This document shows positions 11,830 to 19,729 of a DNA stretch of 38,735 nt, piece after piece. The notes under the pieces were generated by a model. The model made no database searches, was not told the DNA's origin, and saw nothing but the letters and a program-made list of their open reading frames with translations. This stretch comes from a virus, in IMG/VR virus record IMGVR_UViG_3300025815_000030, positions 1-38,735 of that record; one strand, 5' to 3'. The translations under genes were made by a program, and so were the position numbers. Within the stretch, counting starts at the first letter, position 1. Every line of letters starts with the position of its first letter.

Positions 11830-12505
11830 CTGCTCCCTGAACCAACTTGCTATTCTCGCTATTACACTTTGAACACTGGAATTTCACTGTATGTTGAATC
11901 TTTGGTGCGGTATCGACAAAATCCTGAATCTTTTTCAACTGCTGAAAGTTCAGGGTCTCAATGAACTTGTTAATCTCCTCTGGACTCTCCTCCTCAAGAT
12001 TGTATGTGTTCTCTTTGTCAAAGATTGACTCAATGGCACAAGAAATAATCTCAGTAGGGTCATCCTTCTTGACTCGCATCACAGATTTCACTGTAGGATA
12101 TGTGCAGACAACACCAACGTCATCTGTGAGTTGAATCGTTGGTTCTACTTTCTTGCGAGAATATTTCACCTTGATATCATCGATATTAATAGAGATTGGA
12201 TTCTCATGTTTGCATTCATCACAAATCATGTTCAATTCTACTGTTTCTCCAACAGACTTGGCTCGGAGTTTCAGAAAGATGTATTCAAGGTCCACATTGG
12301 ATAGCTTATCAACCAGAAGTTTATTGAATGTGCAAGCATCAACGATATCGATCATTGCACGAAACATTGTGTTTGAATCATCAGATTGCTGGGCAATCAT
12401 CAAAACTTTCTCCTCCTTCACCAAGAAGGGGCGATATTCAATCTTCTGTTTTGTGGATGGTAGTGTGAGGGTATATTTCGGTGTCTCAAGTGTAGGTAGT
12501 GGCAT
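11813..12505 (-). CDS. 26: gp26-like baseplate hub subunit / tail assembly chaperone-like protein
   Basis: The 230-aa protein matches the T4 baseplate protein family (T4 gp26, 208 aa): EYRPFLVKEEKVLMIAQQSDD near the N-terminus, LPSTKQKIEYRPF, then KLSNVDLEYIFLKLRAKSVGE, and two Cys pairs (CDECKHEN; CSKCNSEN) that could bind zinc. In T4, gp26 works with gp51 and other hub proteins to build the central hub. The gene ends on a slippery sequence (ENFFV, stop), which allows extension into the gp51-like frame. It lies 3 nt after gp54 in a leftward run. Confidence 0.85.
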   Translation of the reverse strand: MPLPTLETPKYTLTLPSTKQKIEYRPFLVKEEKVLMIAQQSDDSNTMFRAMIDIVDACTFNKLLVDKLSNVDLEYIFLKLRAKSVGETVELNMICDECKHENPISINIDDIKVKYSRKKVEPTIQLTDDVGVVCTYPTVKSVMRVKKDDPTEIISCAIESIFDKENTYNLEEESPEEINKFIETLNFQQLKKIQDFVDTAPKIQHTVKFQCSKCNSENSKLVQGAENFFV

Positions 12506-12508
12506 AAC

Positions 12509-13201
12509 TTATATCAATCTTCTTAGTGATCCGGTAACTTGGTTTTTGATTCCACCAAGCAGGCTTGCAATGGCACCTTCTGGTTTGAAATCAGTGTATG
12601 ATATAGTGACTGACAGTTTTGTAATCTGGTCAGTCGCATTATTATCTAGCTGAACAGCAGTAATCTCAGTTGGAAACGCTTCAATCAATTTTACACCATA
12701 GATGGGGCGATTGTTACGATCCAGTGCTTGAATAATCACATCTGTCTTATATGTATCATCATGAGCAACCAGATACGTATTCTGGTCAACGATAGATGCA
12801 ATCCATCGCTCAAAGAATTTCTTCATGTAGTAATCATTGGTCAGGATAAAAGAGAATGTTATAGGTTCTGTATTGTATCCTGTAGGGGTATTTGTAGTAT
12901 ACCAGTCTTGATTGGATGCATACTCAGTGGTATTCAATCGTCTACCGGGAAAGGAGCAGGATTCACATAGCAATGCCACATCACGCGGGTCATTAATCAG
13001 GTCATTGAATCCGAAGTTTCCACTCAGTGCTTGAGATGCAATATTTTGCAAATCCAAATTGAAAAGACTTTGTGTGGGTGGGGTGATAATGACATTAAAG
13101 CGATTACTCTGGGCGAATCCAGCATGTTTTGAAACAGTGGACTTGAAGTCATCAATCGTTGATGGATTTACCGTATTTGTGATTCTATCGAGGAGTCCCA
13201 T
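12509..13201 (-). CDS. 54: gp54-like baseplate tail tube initiator (gp19 tube fold family)
   Basis: The 230-aa protein has the T4 tail-tube fold signature: NRFNVIITPP near the start, ALLCESCSFPGRRLNT, TGYNTEPITFSFILTNDYYMKKFFERWI, IYGVKLIEAFPTEI and ITKLSVTISYTDFKPE. Two tube-like proteins, gp48 and gp54, sit between baseplate and tail tube in T4. The longer tube-cap homologue lies across the divergent promoter (14265), so this shorter one is called gp54. The ATG at 13201 overlaps the previous stop (TAATG). The open frame extends upstream, but that would run inside the preceding gene. gp19 itself (tail tube) is the alternative, less likely in this context. Confidence 0.72.
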   Translation of the reverse strand: MGLLDRITNTVNPSTIDDFKSTVSKHAGFAQSNRFNVIITPPTQSLFNLDLQNIASQALSGNFGFNDLINDPRDVALLCESCSFPGRRLNTTEYASNQDWYTTNTPTGYNTEPITFSFILTNDYYMKKFFERWIASIVDQNTYLVAHDDTYKTDVIIQALDRNNRPIYGVKLIEAFPTEITAVQLDNNATDQITKLSVTISYTDFKPEGAIASLLGGIKNQVTGSLRRLI

Positions 13202-13794
13202 TATCTTCCTTTGATTATTTTTCTTGAGTCTGACCAGACCTTGTTTCTTGATGCTCCACTGAAGGAGTCGAATGGTAAAAAGAGAACAACCTCCCATTCA
13301 CTTGCAGGAACAAGGATGGGTTTGCTCTTCATTTGTGATGTGAGATAGCGTTTAAAGCAGGGTGCAAATTCTTTATACTTGGTAACACCCTTGAGAATGT
13401 CATATGAAATTCTTAGCTTTGTTGTCTCATCAAATTTATTATTATTTGCCACATCAGTAATCTTATCAAAGAAAACAGCACGAACATTTGGTGGCAAGTA
13501 GTGTAGATTGATGCCATAGAAACCCTTTGGAGCACGATCTACCATGAATATCAGTGGGTATTGGTCAAAGTATGGAAGGGTTGCCTTGGTCTTGGCATCA
13601 TACTTATAGAGAAACATCTTTCCTACCACGGTTTTCTGACGTTGAATCAGAGCATCATCCTTCAGTAGTTCTCTGCGGTTGACATTCTTGATGTTCTGAA
13701 CGCGCTTGCGAAACCAATCCAAGGACTGCTTGGTTCTTGGAGTAATCCCCTTACGAAATGCTTCGATTTCCAGTTTCTCTAGGTAAGATGCCAT
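13201..13794 (-). CDS. gp2-like candidate (DNA end protector) or conserved structural protein
   Basis: The 197-aa protein begins MASYLEKLEIEAFRKGI, has a basic helix (SLDWFRKRVQNIKNVNRREL) and the conserved-looking block LFLYKYDAKTK-like KMFLYKYDAKTKATLPYFD, then PLIFMVDRAPKGFYGINLHYLPP. The YDAKTK...LPYxDxxPL...GFxGxNxHYLPP pattern recurs in T4-like marine phages, where I recall it annotated as a DNA end protector (gp2) or structural protein. T4 has gene 2 next to gene 4, as here, which supports gp2, but T4 gp2 is longer (274 aa). Its ATG follows a CATAAATA late box by 8 nt. Basic charge fits DNA contact. Confidence 0.45.
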   Translation of the reverse strand: MASYLEKLEIEAFRKGITPRTKQSLDWFRKRVQNIKNVNRRELLKDDALIQRQKTVVGKMFLYKYDAKTKATLPYFDQYPLIFMVDRAPKGFYGINLHYLPPNVRAVFFDKITDVANNNKFDETTKLRISYDILKGVTKYKEFAPCFKRYLTSQMKSKPILVPASEWEVVLFLPFDSFSGASRNKVWSDSRKIIKGR

Positions 13795-13802
13795 GTCTAC
13801 TC

Positions 13803-13810
13803 TATTTATG
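13803..13810 (-). promoter_or_regulatory. T4-type late promoter candidate CATAAATA
   Basis: CATAAATA at 13810-13803 (minus strand) overlaps the gp4 stop codon. It lies exactly 8 nt before the ATG at 13794, the same spacing seen at both promoters in the 14247-14267 palindrome. Confidence 0.55.
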
Positions 13811-14249
13811 TCAGCAAACGAATACCAAGTTTCTTGAGAGTCTTCTCTGTCCAGATTTCAAATATCCAGCCACGATTCTCACAGTAACTGGTTGCTGCTT
13901 CCCACTTAGAGGTATTCTTGGCATAGGTCATGACCTCCTTGAGATACTTTTTTGACTGTCTCTTGGGTTGCTTAGGTGGCTGAGTCTGTTTCTCTGGTTT
14001 GATTTCAATGAGATACACCTGACCAGTCTTGAACTTGATATAGAGATCCATGAAGTATCGATGTGGTCTACCGTCTGTCTTGCATCGATAAGGAATGACT
14101 ACCTCCTCACTGTTCCATTCCAAGACATCAGGGTTATCATCCAGCCAGCGAAAGGCTTGACGTTCCCAGAGAGAACGATAAGTAATAGCAGAGGCATCAC
14201 CACGATACTTTGCGAGATTTCGAGGCTGGAACTTTCCACGATAGGTCAT
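13806..14249 (-). CDS. 4: gp4-like head completion protein
   Basis: The 147-aa protein (T4 gp4: 150 aa) carries the family landmarks: MTYRGKFQPRNLAKYRGD, ITYRSLWERQAFRWLDDNPDV, EWNSEEVVIPYRC, RPHRYFMDLYIKF and VYLIEIKPEKQTQPP. The E...D...E-x-K arrangement (SEE, RYFMDLY, LIEIKPEKQ) is a restriction-endonuclease-like core, as proposed for gp4. In T4 it acts with gp2 to finish the packaged head before tail joining. The ATG lies at the edge of the 21-bp divergent late promoter palindrome. Confidence 0.92.
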   Translation of the reverse strand: MTYRGKFQPRNLAKYRGDASAITYRSLWERQAFRWLDDNPDVLEWNSEEVVIPYRCKTDGRPHRYFMDLYIKFKTGQVYLIEIKPEKQTQPPKQPKRQSKKYLKEVMTYAKNTSKWEAATSYCENRGWIFEIWTEKTLKKLGIRLLT

Positions 14250-14267
14250 ATAAATACAATTTATATG
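14247..14267. promoter_or_regulatory. 21-bp near-palindromic divergent late promoter between gp4 and gp48
   Basis: The left arm CATATAAATA (14247-14256) and right arm AATTTATATG (14258-14267) are inverted repeats with 9 of 10 matches. They hold a TATAAATA late box on the plus strand (14249-14256) and TATAAATT on the minus strand (14265-14258). The two outward ATG codons are the ends of the palindrome, each 8 nt beyond its own late box. With T4 late spacing, both mRNAs would have about 3 nt of leader. Confidence 0.7.
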
Positions 14268-15395
14268 GTCACGAATCTCATCAGAAGTACGGCAACAAAG
14301 GTTGGGGATAATTTCAATTCTCAGTTGAATGAACTCAAGGATTCGATTTTCCCGAGGAAGATCGAAGAACTTGGTGATGGATTCTTTGTCGATAATCCTG
14401 CTGGGAATAGAATTATTTTTCCACTATCCATGAGGAGTGAGACTGCTGCATCTCGTCCCATGATATCGTTTACAATTGAATTCGAAAGAGACAAGCCACC
14501 TAGCACAATTTACTTCCCGTGCCCCGGAGGGATTGCATTTAATGACCAAGGGAATTACGGAACAGTGGAATTGGGTGCCCTTGGTGCTTTGGCAGGAGAT
14601 ATCGCTGATGTTGCATCTGCTGGAAGCCTGAAAGAAGCAGGAGAAATGATTGCCACTAAGATAAAAGACAAGGCTTCTGTTGGTGGAGTTAAGAATTTGA
14701 TTATTGAGCAAGCAATGGAAGCTGCGTCTGGAACTAGTTTTGCTGGTGTTGATGTCGGAGGAGTGGCAAAGTTCGCAACCAAGAGAGTACAGAATCCAAG
14801 GGTGAATACCTTGTTTGAATCTAATTCTATGCGAACCTTTTCCTTTAATTTTAAGTTGATTGCTTCCTCTGCTCAAGAGTATCAAGTAATTGATGCGATC
14901 CATACACTCTTTCAGGCAGCAATCTACGCGCAACCAGTGAAAGGTTCTATCAATAGCCTTCATTTTCCTCCCACAACTGAGGTTCGTTTTCTATTCAAGG
15001 GTAAAGAGAATCCAAATATTCCAAAGATTCATAAGACCTATCTCACAGGGATGTCAAGCACATACAACTCCAGCGTGAACTCATGGAGAACAAATGGTGA
15101 ACCTCTAGAGGCAGATTTTTCTCTGAATTTTCAGGAGATACGAGTCCTGACACGCGACGATATTGAAGAACTTCGTAAAGATTCACCAGACCGCAATAAG
15201 GGCGCCAGAGGAAATTTTGATCGTATCGGTAAAGAGGTAAATAAGAAGGTGAACAAGGCGACAGAAGAAGTCAAGGCACTAAACGATCTCGGAAGAGAGA
15301 ATATTGCCAATACTGGTTCTGCTGGGACTGGTAATGCTCTGTTTGATAACCTGATTGAATTTGGCGACCGCTTTAATAATTTTCTAACAAGATAA
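14265..15395 (+). CDS. 48: gp48-like baseplate tail tube cap
   Basis: The 376-aa protein (T4 gp48: 364 aa) starts MVTNLIRSTATKVGDNFNSQ and has PRKIEELGDGFFVDNP, a central Ala/Gly-rich region (LGALGALAGDIADVASAG), then RTFSFNFKLIASSAQE, DAIHTLFQAAIYAQ, PPTTEVRFLFKG and LTGMSSTYNSSVNSW; the FxFKLxAxSxxE and Y.P motifs are typical of the tube-like fold of T4 gp48/gp54. The start is the ATG inside the divergent late-promoter palindrome. The longer open frame starting upstream lies antisense within gp4 and is not used. It heads the rightward structural operon. Confidence 0.85.
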   Translation: MVTNLIRSTATKVGDNFNSQLNELKDSIFPRKIEELGDGFFVDNPAGNRIIFPLSMRSETAASRPMISFTIEFERDKPPSTIYFPCPGGIAFNDQGNYGTVELGALGALAGDIADVASAGSLKEAGEMIATKIKDKASVGGVKNLIIEQAMEAASGTSFAGVDVGGVAKFATKRVQNPRVNTLFESNSMRTFSFNFKLIASSAQEYQVIDAIHTLFQAAIYAQPVKGSINSLHFPPTTEVRFLFKGKENPNIPKIHKTYLTGMSSTYNSSVNSWRTNGEPLEADFSLNFQEIRVLTRDDIEELRKDSPDRNKGARGNFDRIGKEVNKKVNKATEEVKALNDLGRENIANTGSAGTGNALFDNLIEFGDRFNNFLTR

Positions 15396-15396
15396 A

Positions 15397-16722
15397 ATGT
15401 CATTCTTTAAGCAATTCCCAAAGCTACCTATTGATATCAATCGTGATGGAGTGGTTGATATCTCCACTGATTTCTGGAGATACGTAGACATCATCGATTC
15501 GTTTGCAGACGACTCCTTTGCATACAAAAAAGTTCGTGTTCCCAATGAGGTTCGACCTGACCAACTCTCAAATCAACTCTATGGAACACCAGAGTTTTAC
15601 TGGACATTCTTTATTCTGAATGACTTCCTAAAAGATGGTGGCATCAATGCATGGGCAAAGGGAGACCAAGAGCTTGATACCTATATCAAGGATGCTCATG
15701 AAAGATTTGCAGTTCTGGTATTTCCTCCCGTGGAAGACCCAAATGATGCTGGTCAGTATAATTTGATTGATGGTATGCCTATCAATAATCCTGACTACAA
15801 GGACCAGTTATATCTTCTCTTTGATATTGACGAATCTCAGGAGACTTATGCAGCAGTCAAGATTGTTCATTGGGATCAGTCTCGATATCAACTCTGGGTG
15901 GACAAGACACAGATGTATGAATACACACCAGAAGAACCGGGTGGTGCATCAGAAGGTCCAGATTTAATTGTAAAAACTGATAGTCATTTCAATACATTTT
16001 TTACACTCTCTGGTGGATATAAGGAATTTCATATTCGATATCTTGATAATCCAGAGAAGATTGGATATGCAGACAGTGAATTTGATTCACAGTATGAACT
16101 TGGCAGTGACTTTGATAGCGACTACACAGCAGTAAAACAGAATGCATGGCAGACAGCACTGGATGACCTTGGATACTCTACCAGTGAAGAAGAAAACACT
16201 GTGTATGCTTATCAAATCTTTACAGATGCAGAGAGAGCACCTTACCGATATACCGGAACCATATCTTTTGAAGAAGACGAATTGACACAGGCTGGTCAAT
16301 TGACAACTGTTGGTGATGGAACATATTTAGTAATAACATTGCCTATTTCCACTGTTGGTCATAGATATTATCTCAAGGGAAAACCAGAGATTGTTGGTCC
16401 CTATAACATAACAAAATTTTACAACGAGGATAATGTGGAAGTCTCATTTCTTGATGGCACTGGAGAGGCTTTAACCTTCAAGATTAACACATCTGAATGG
16501 GGCGCGGACCAAGGATACTTTCAGGTCTGGTATTCTCGTCAATTGTCCAAGGAGGTTCTCAGTGCTTATGATGCACTCAGTGTCAATGGAACATACAGTG
16601 AATTCACCTCATACTATGACCATCTGGTAGAAGAGAATGATGAAGCCAGAGAGGTTCGTGTCCTTAGACCTGATCGTGTTCGTGAGTTTGCGCGTGAATA
16701 CAAATCACTTCTGAATAAATGA
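15397..16722 (+). CDS. 53: gp53-like baseplate wedge subunit, enlarged
   Basis: The 441-aa protein has the gp53 domain at the N-terminus: MSFFKQFPKLPIDIN, DIIDSFADDSFAYKKVRV, ERPDQLS-type RPDQLSNQLYGTPEFYWTFFILND, and the family end at the C-terminus (VRVLRPDRVREFAREYKSLL). T4 gp53 has 196 aa, so about 240 residues are inserted between these conserved ends, rich in beta structure (SDSHFNTFFTLSGGYKEFH; YTGTISFEEDELT). gp53 joins adjacent baseplate wedges. The insert may be decoration or a binding domain. It starts 1 nt after the gp48 stop and overlaps gp27 by 4 nt (ATGA). Confidence 0.85.
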   Translation: MSFFKQFPKLPIDINRDGVVDISTDFWRYVDIIDSFADDSFAYKKVRVPNEVRPDQLSNQLYGTPEFYWTFFILNDFLKDGGINAWAKGDQELDTYIKDAHERFAVLVFPPVEDPNDAGQYNLIDGMPINNPDYKDQLYLLFDIDESQETYAAVKIVHWDQSRYQLWVDKTQMYEYTPEEPGGASEGPDLIVKTDSHFNTFFTLSGGYKEFHIRYLDNPEKIGYADSEFDSQYELGSDFDSDYTAVKQNAWQTALDDLGYSTSEEENTVYAYQIFTDAERAPYRYTGTISFEEDELTQAGQLTTVGDGTYLVITLPISTVGHRYYLKGKPEIVGPYNITKFYNEDNVEVSFLDGTGEALTFKINTSEWGADQGYFQVWYSRQLSKEVLSAYDALSVNGTYSEFTSYYDHLVEENDEAREVRVLRPDRVREFAREYKSLLNK

Positions 16723-18041
16723 GCAACAAGGTAGCAAAAAATTTATCTACGGCATCAGGTTCTTGTGATATTCAGAATATTTTCATGGTGAATTATCGTG
16801 GTGATGTGAAGGATATCATCACGATGGTCAAGACAGTAACTCTCACTGAATCTCTGTATAATCCATATGTGACAATCAAACTTGGTATCAAGGATGAGTC
16901 TAATTTCTTTGAGTTCTTTGAGATAAATGGCAATGAGAAAATTATCCTGAATGTCAGGCAGAAACCCTTTGGTGAGGATGAATATGAATCAGAACTCATC
17001 TATCGAGTCACTGGGTATCCGAAATATTCCAGAGGGAATTCTGGTGATTACCAGCTTTATGTCATTGATGCTGTAAGTGAGGTTGCCTATCTTTCATCCC
17101 TCAAAAATATCTCTCGCGGTTTCAATGGAGCAATCTCAAAGGAGATTGAGAAAATTATCACAAATGACCTAAAGCAAAAGATTGTTGTTCGTGGCGATCC
17201 AGTTACCGCATATGCTGGTGTAATTGAGTGGACAAAACCTCTTGATCAAGCCCTTGAATTTACCAACACACTCTACGATAATAATCTTTCACCATTCTTC
17301 CTCTGGCAGAATGTGCATGACCTGATTCAGTTAAGGTCATATGATTCAATGATTGGTGATGAAAGAAACTTCTACAACACCTACTATGAGAAGACCTTCT
17401 TTACTGATGGTGTGCCGGGAAATCGTAGCACAGATGCAGAGAATATGCTGACGATTCAGAACATGAATTCGTTTCTGGGTCTGAATAGAGTATCCGCAGC
17501 AAATGCTGGGGCGTATGCTTCGCACAATTTGTCTTTTGATCTATCAAATAGAGTCTATACAGACAATGTGTTTAACTGCTTTCGAGTTCCGAATGATAGG
17601 TATCTGACAGGGAAGAGTAATTATTATCCTGAGTTTTCTCCATTGGGTAACAAGAAATCTTTTTCTCAATCGCCTGATATTGTAAGAAATTTTTCATATC
17701 GTAATAGCCTTGCTTTTGGTGGTCTAAAGAATTCAGGTGATGCTGAGAAACTTTCTGCTCCTGTTCTGGACTCTTATACTGCAAACATGGATACCCTCTC
17801 GCATGAGATTACCGTATCAGGAGATCTCTTTTTGAATCCCGGTAAAATTGTGGCACTTGAGGTTCCAAAGGCAACTGACCTAAAAGCACTCAAGAATTAT
17901 ATTGGTGATGATGCAGAGGTGAATGACCTTGTTTTCTCTCGAAAGTATTTGGTCACAACATCAATACATACAATAAACCTTAGCACTGGCAACTACACCA
18001 CGACCTCAAAGATTGTCACGGATTCTGTCAGAGTAATATGA
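16719..18041 (+). CDS. 27: gp27-like baseplate hub protein
   Basis: The 440-aa protein (T4 gp27: 391 aa) begins with a hub-type beta domain (FMVNYRGDVKDIITMVKTVTLTES; NPYVTIKLGIKDESNFFEFF) and continues with ISRGFNGAISKEIEKIITNDL, SPFFLWQNVHDLIQLRSYDS, a Ser/Asn-rich centre and ANMDTLSHEITVSGDLFLNPGKIVAL, which reads like the second tube-like domain. gp27 forms the trimeric ring that holds the gp5 spike. Position directly before gp5 with an ATGA overlap strongly supports the call. Confidence 0.82.
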   Translation: MSNKVAKNLSTASGSCDIQNIFMVNYRGDVKDIITMVKTVTLTESLYNPYVTIKLGIKDESNFFEFFEINGNEKIILNVRQKPFGEDEYESELIYRVTGYPKYSRGNSGDYQLYVIDAVSEVAYLSSLKNISRGFNGAISKEIEKIITNDLKQKIVVRGDPVTAYAGVIEWTKPLDQALEFTNTLYDNNLSPFFLWQNVHDLIQLRSYDSMIGDERNFYNTYYEKTFFTDGVPGNRSTDAENMLTIQNMNSFLGLNRVSAANAGAYASHNLSFDLSNRVYTDNVFNCFRVPNDRYLTGKSNYYPEFSPLGNKKSFSQSPDIVRNFSYRNSLAFGGLKNSGDAEKLSAPVLDSYTANMDTLSHEITVSGDLFLNPGKIVALEVPKATDLKALKNYIGDDAEVNDLVFSRKYLVTTSIHTINLSTGNYTTTSKIVTDSVRVI

Positions 18042-18880
18042 ATTGCATTGGAGTAATTGAAGATACGAATGACCCACAGGAACTTGGAAGAGTTCGTGTT
18101 CGACTTGTTGGCAAGCATAGCGAAGTTCTTGCTGACCTTCCATTGAACTCTCTGCCGTGGACTCCAGTTATCAATGGAGTATTCCTTGAGGTCAGCGATT
18201 GGGTTCTGGCAACACAGGTAAGTGCTGATGAGTATGTGATTGTTGGTAAGGTCAATGGTGTATCAAACACTCATTGGGAACCGAATAAAGGATTCTTTGA
18301 TCCCAATGAATCGCTTCCAAAAAATATTTTACCTGATATTGGAAAACAAGCACGGATTGACTATAAAAATTCCACATCGTATATCTCCAAGGAGGCAACT
18401 CACAAGGAAGATGTTCCGATTGCAGGTGGTGGGGCATGGAATATGCCTCAGATTGCAGACACCAATGCACCAGTGTATCCAAATAATGAGGTAAAGGTAT
18501 CAAAGAATGGGCACTCTCTGGAGATTGATGATACTCCATGTCATGAAAGAATTTCTCTATATCATTCCAGTGGAACCTATACAGAGATGCAAGCAAAGGG
18601 TGATAGAGTCACTGTGATTACTGGAGATGATTATGAGGTTGTAATCAAAGATAAAAATGTGTATATTGCCGGAAACTGTAATGTGACCATCTCTGGAGAT
18701 TCAACCATGCTTGTAAAGGGAAATCATACTCTGGAGGTTGAGGGTGACTACAATGTAAATGTCAAGGGGGGCATGAATACCCATGTGAATGGAAACCTAG
18801 TGACTGATGTTGTTGGTGATAGTAACCTTACCAATACAGGAAAGACCAAGATTCAAGCAGCAAGAATTGATTTGAACTGA
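18038..18880 (+). CDS. 5: gp5-like central spike protein lacking the lysozyme domain
   Basis: The 280-aa protein has an N-terminal OB-fold (MNCIGVIEDTNDPQELGRVRVRLVGKH, LPWTPVING, GDWVLA-like SDWVLATQVSADEYVIVGKV), a linker with KNGHSLEIDDTPCHERISLYHSSG and a C-terminal triple beta-helix with octad-like repeats (VTVITGDDYEVVIKDKNVYI; VTISGDSTMLVKG; LEVEGDYNVNVKG). T4 gp5 (575 aa) has a lysozyme domain between these parts; none is visible here, as in VgrG-like and many marine T4-like spikes. Wall digestion at entry must then come from elsewhere. Overlaps gp27 by 4 nt and the next gene by 1 nt. Confidence 0.9.
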   Translation: MNCIGVIEDTNDPQELGRVRVRLVGKHSEVLADLPLNSLPWTPVINGVFLEVSDWVLATQVSADEYVIVGKVNGVSNTHWEPNKGFFDPNESLPKNILPDIGKQARIDYKNSTSYISKEATHKEDVPIAGGGAWNMPQIADTNAPVYPNNEVKVSKNGHSLEIDDTPCHERISLYHSSGTYTEMQAKGDRVTVITGDDYEVVIKDKNVYIAGNCNVTISGDSTMLVKGNHTLEVEGDYNVNVKGGMNTHVNGNLVTDVVGDSNLTNTGKTKIQAARIDLN

Positions 18881-19431
18881 TGGCAATTACAATTGACAAG
18901 ACACAACTGAGTGCCATTCATAAGCCTGATCTCACTGCCGTGGGGACAGTGACTTTTACGGAAGCTGCGGGTGATACCATTACGAATATCCAATGCACCA
19001 TTCAGAATGACCCGAGTGTGGTGATTACCATTGATGTATCTGCAAAGACAATCACGTTCTCTGGTGAGTATCTTGATCCATACAGAGACCTTTTTTACCT
19101 TGTAGATAAGGGCAAAAGCACCTTTGAAGATGAGGAACTAAAGGAAGCATACAAGGAAGCTTCAAGGGGTCTAACAAATGACAAGCAGATATACATGGAA
19201 CCTATTGTGCAACAGGGTATGTCAAATTTTCCAGAAGGAAAGAGTCTCTATAAATTAGAGCAGGATAGAACTCCATCGTATCAGAAAACATTTACAGCAG
19301 TGGTGACATATGATAGGACAAGCCCAGCTCTTGTTGGTATTGAGCAAGAGTTCACAATCACTCAAGAAATCTTGAATGACAGTGATGCAATTCAAAGTTT
19401 TGTTGAGAGTTATGTAAGGAGGAACCAGTAG
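18880..19431 (+). CDS. Baseplate-region protein of unknown function (between spike and tip)
   Basis: The 183-aa protein has a beta-rich N-terminal half (VGTVTFTEAAGDTITNIQCT; VVITIDVSAKTITFSGEY) and a second half with SLYKLEQDRTPSYQ-type sequence and a final helix (DAIQSFVESYVRRNQ). It is translationally coupled to gp5 (TGATG overlap) and precedes the PAAR tip gene behind a strong AAGGAGGA ribosome-binding site. Constant position suggests a baseplate or spike accessory. I recognise no family. Confidence 0.75.
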   Translation: MAITIDKTQLSAIHKPDLTAVGTVTFTEAAGDTITNIQCTIQNDPSVVITIDVSAKTITFSGEYLDPYRDLFYLVDKGKSTFEDEELKEAYKEASRGLTNDKQIYMEPIVQQGMSNFPEGKSLYKLEQDRTPSYQKTFTAVVTYDRTSPALVGIEQEFTITQEILNDSDAIQSFVESYVRRNQ

Positions 19432-19435
19432 TATT

Positions 19436-19726
19436 ATGCCAGCAGTCACAAGAATAGGAGACCAAGATGTCATTCATTGCTCTACTCCAATAAGAGCACA
19501 GGGTTCGCCAAATGTCTTTTGTAATGGAAGAGCAATCTCTCGTCAGGGTGATATGAACAGTGTTCATTTGCTGCCGGGATCGCCTTGTCCACCTCATGCT
19601 GCTCCTATTACCACTGGTTCATCAAAGGTCTTTGTAAATGGCAAAGGGTGTGGTCGAGTTGGTGATGGTATTACTAGCTGCACAATCGTAGCTGGTGGTT
19701 CACCTAACGTATTTGCAGGAGGATAA
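19436..19726 (+). CDS. PAAR-repeat spike tip protein (gp5.4-like)
   Basis: The 96-aa protein has the PAAR layout: PAVTRIGDQDVIHC at the start, repeated short strands (GSPNVFCNGRAISRQGD; SSKVFVNGKGCGRVGD; GSPNVFAGG) and a central NSVHLLPGSPCPPH with His and Cys suited to bind the metal of the cone tip. PAAR proteins sharpen the beta-helical spike of contractile tails and type VI secretion systems; the T4 version is gp5.4. Strong Shine-Dalgarno (AAGGAGGA). Its position two genes after gp5 fits. Confidence 0.92.
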   Translation: MPAVTRIGDQDVIHCSTPIRAQGSPNVFCNGRAISRQGDMNSVHLLPGSPCPPHAAPITTGSSKVFVNGKGCGRVGDGITSCTIVAGGSPNVFAGG

Positions 19727-19729
19727 TAT

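Noticed and set aside
13968-14264. N-terminal extension of gp48 by about 99 codons
   Set aside because: It lies wholly antisense to gp4, has no family similarity, and would ignore the late promoter directly before ATG 14265.
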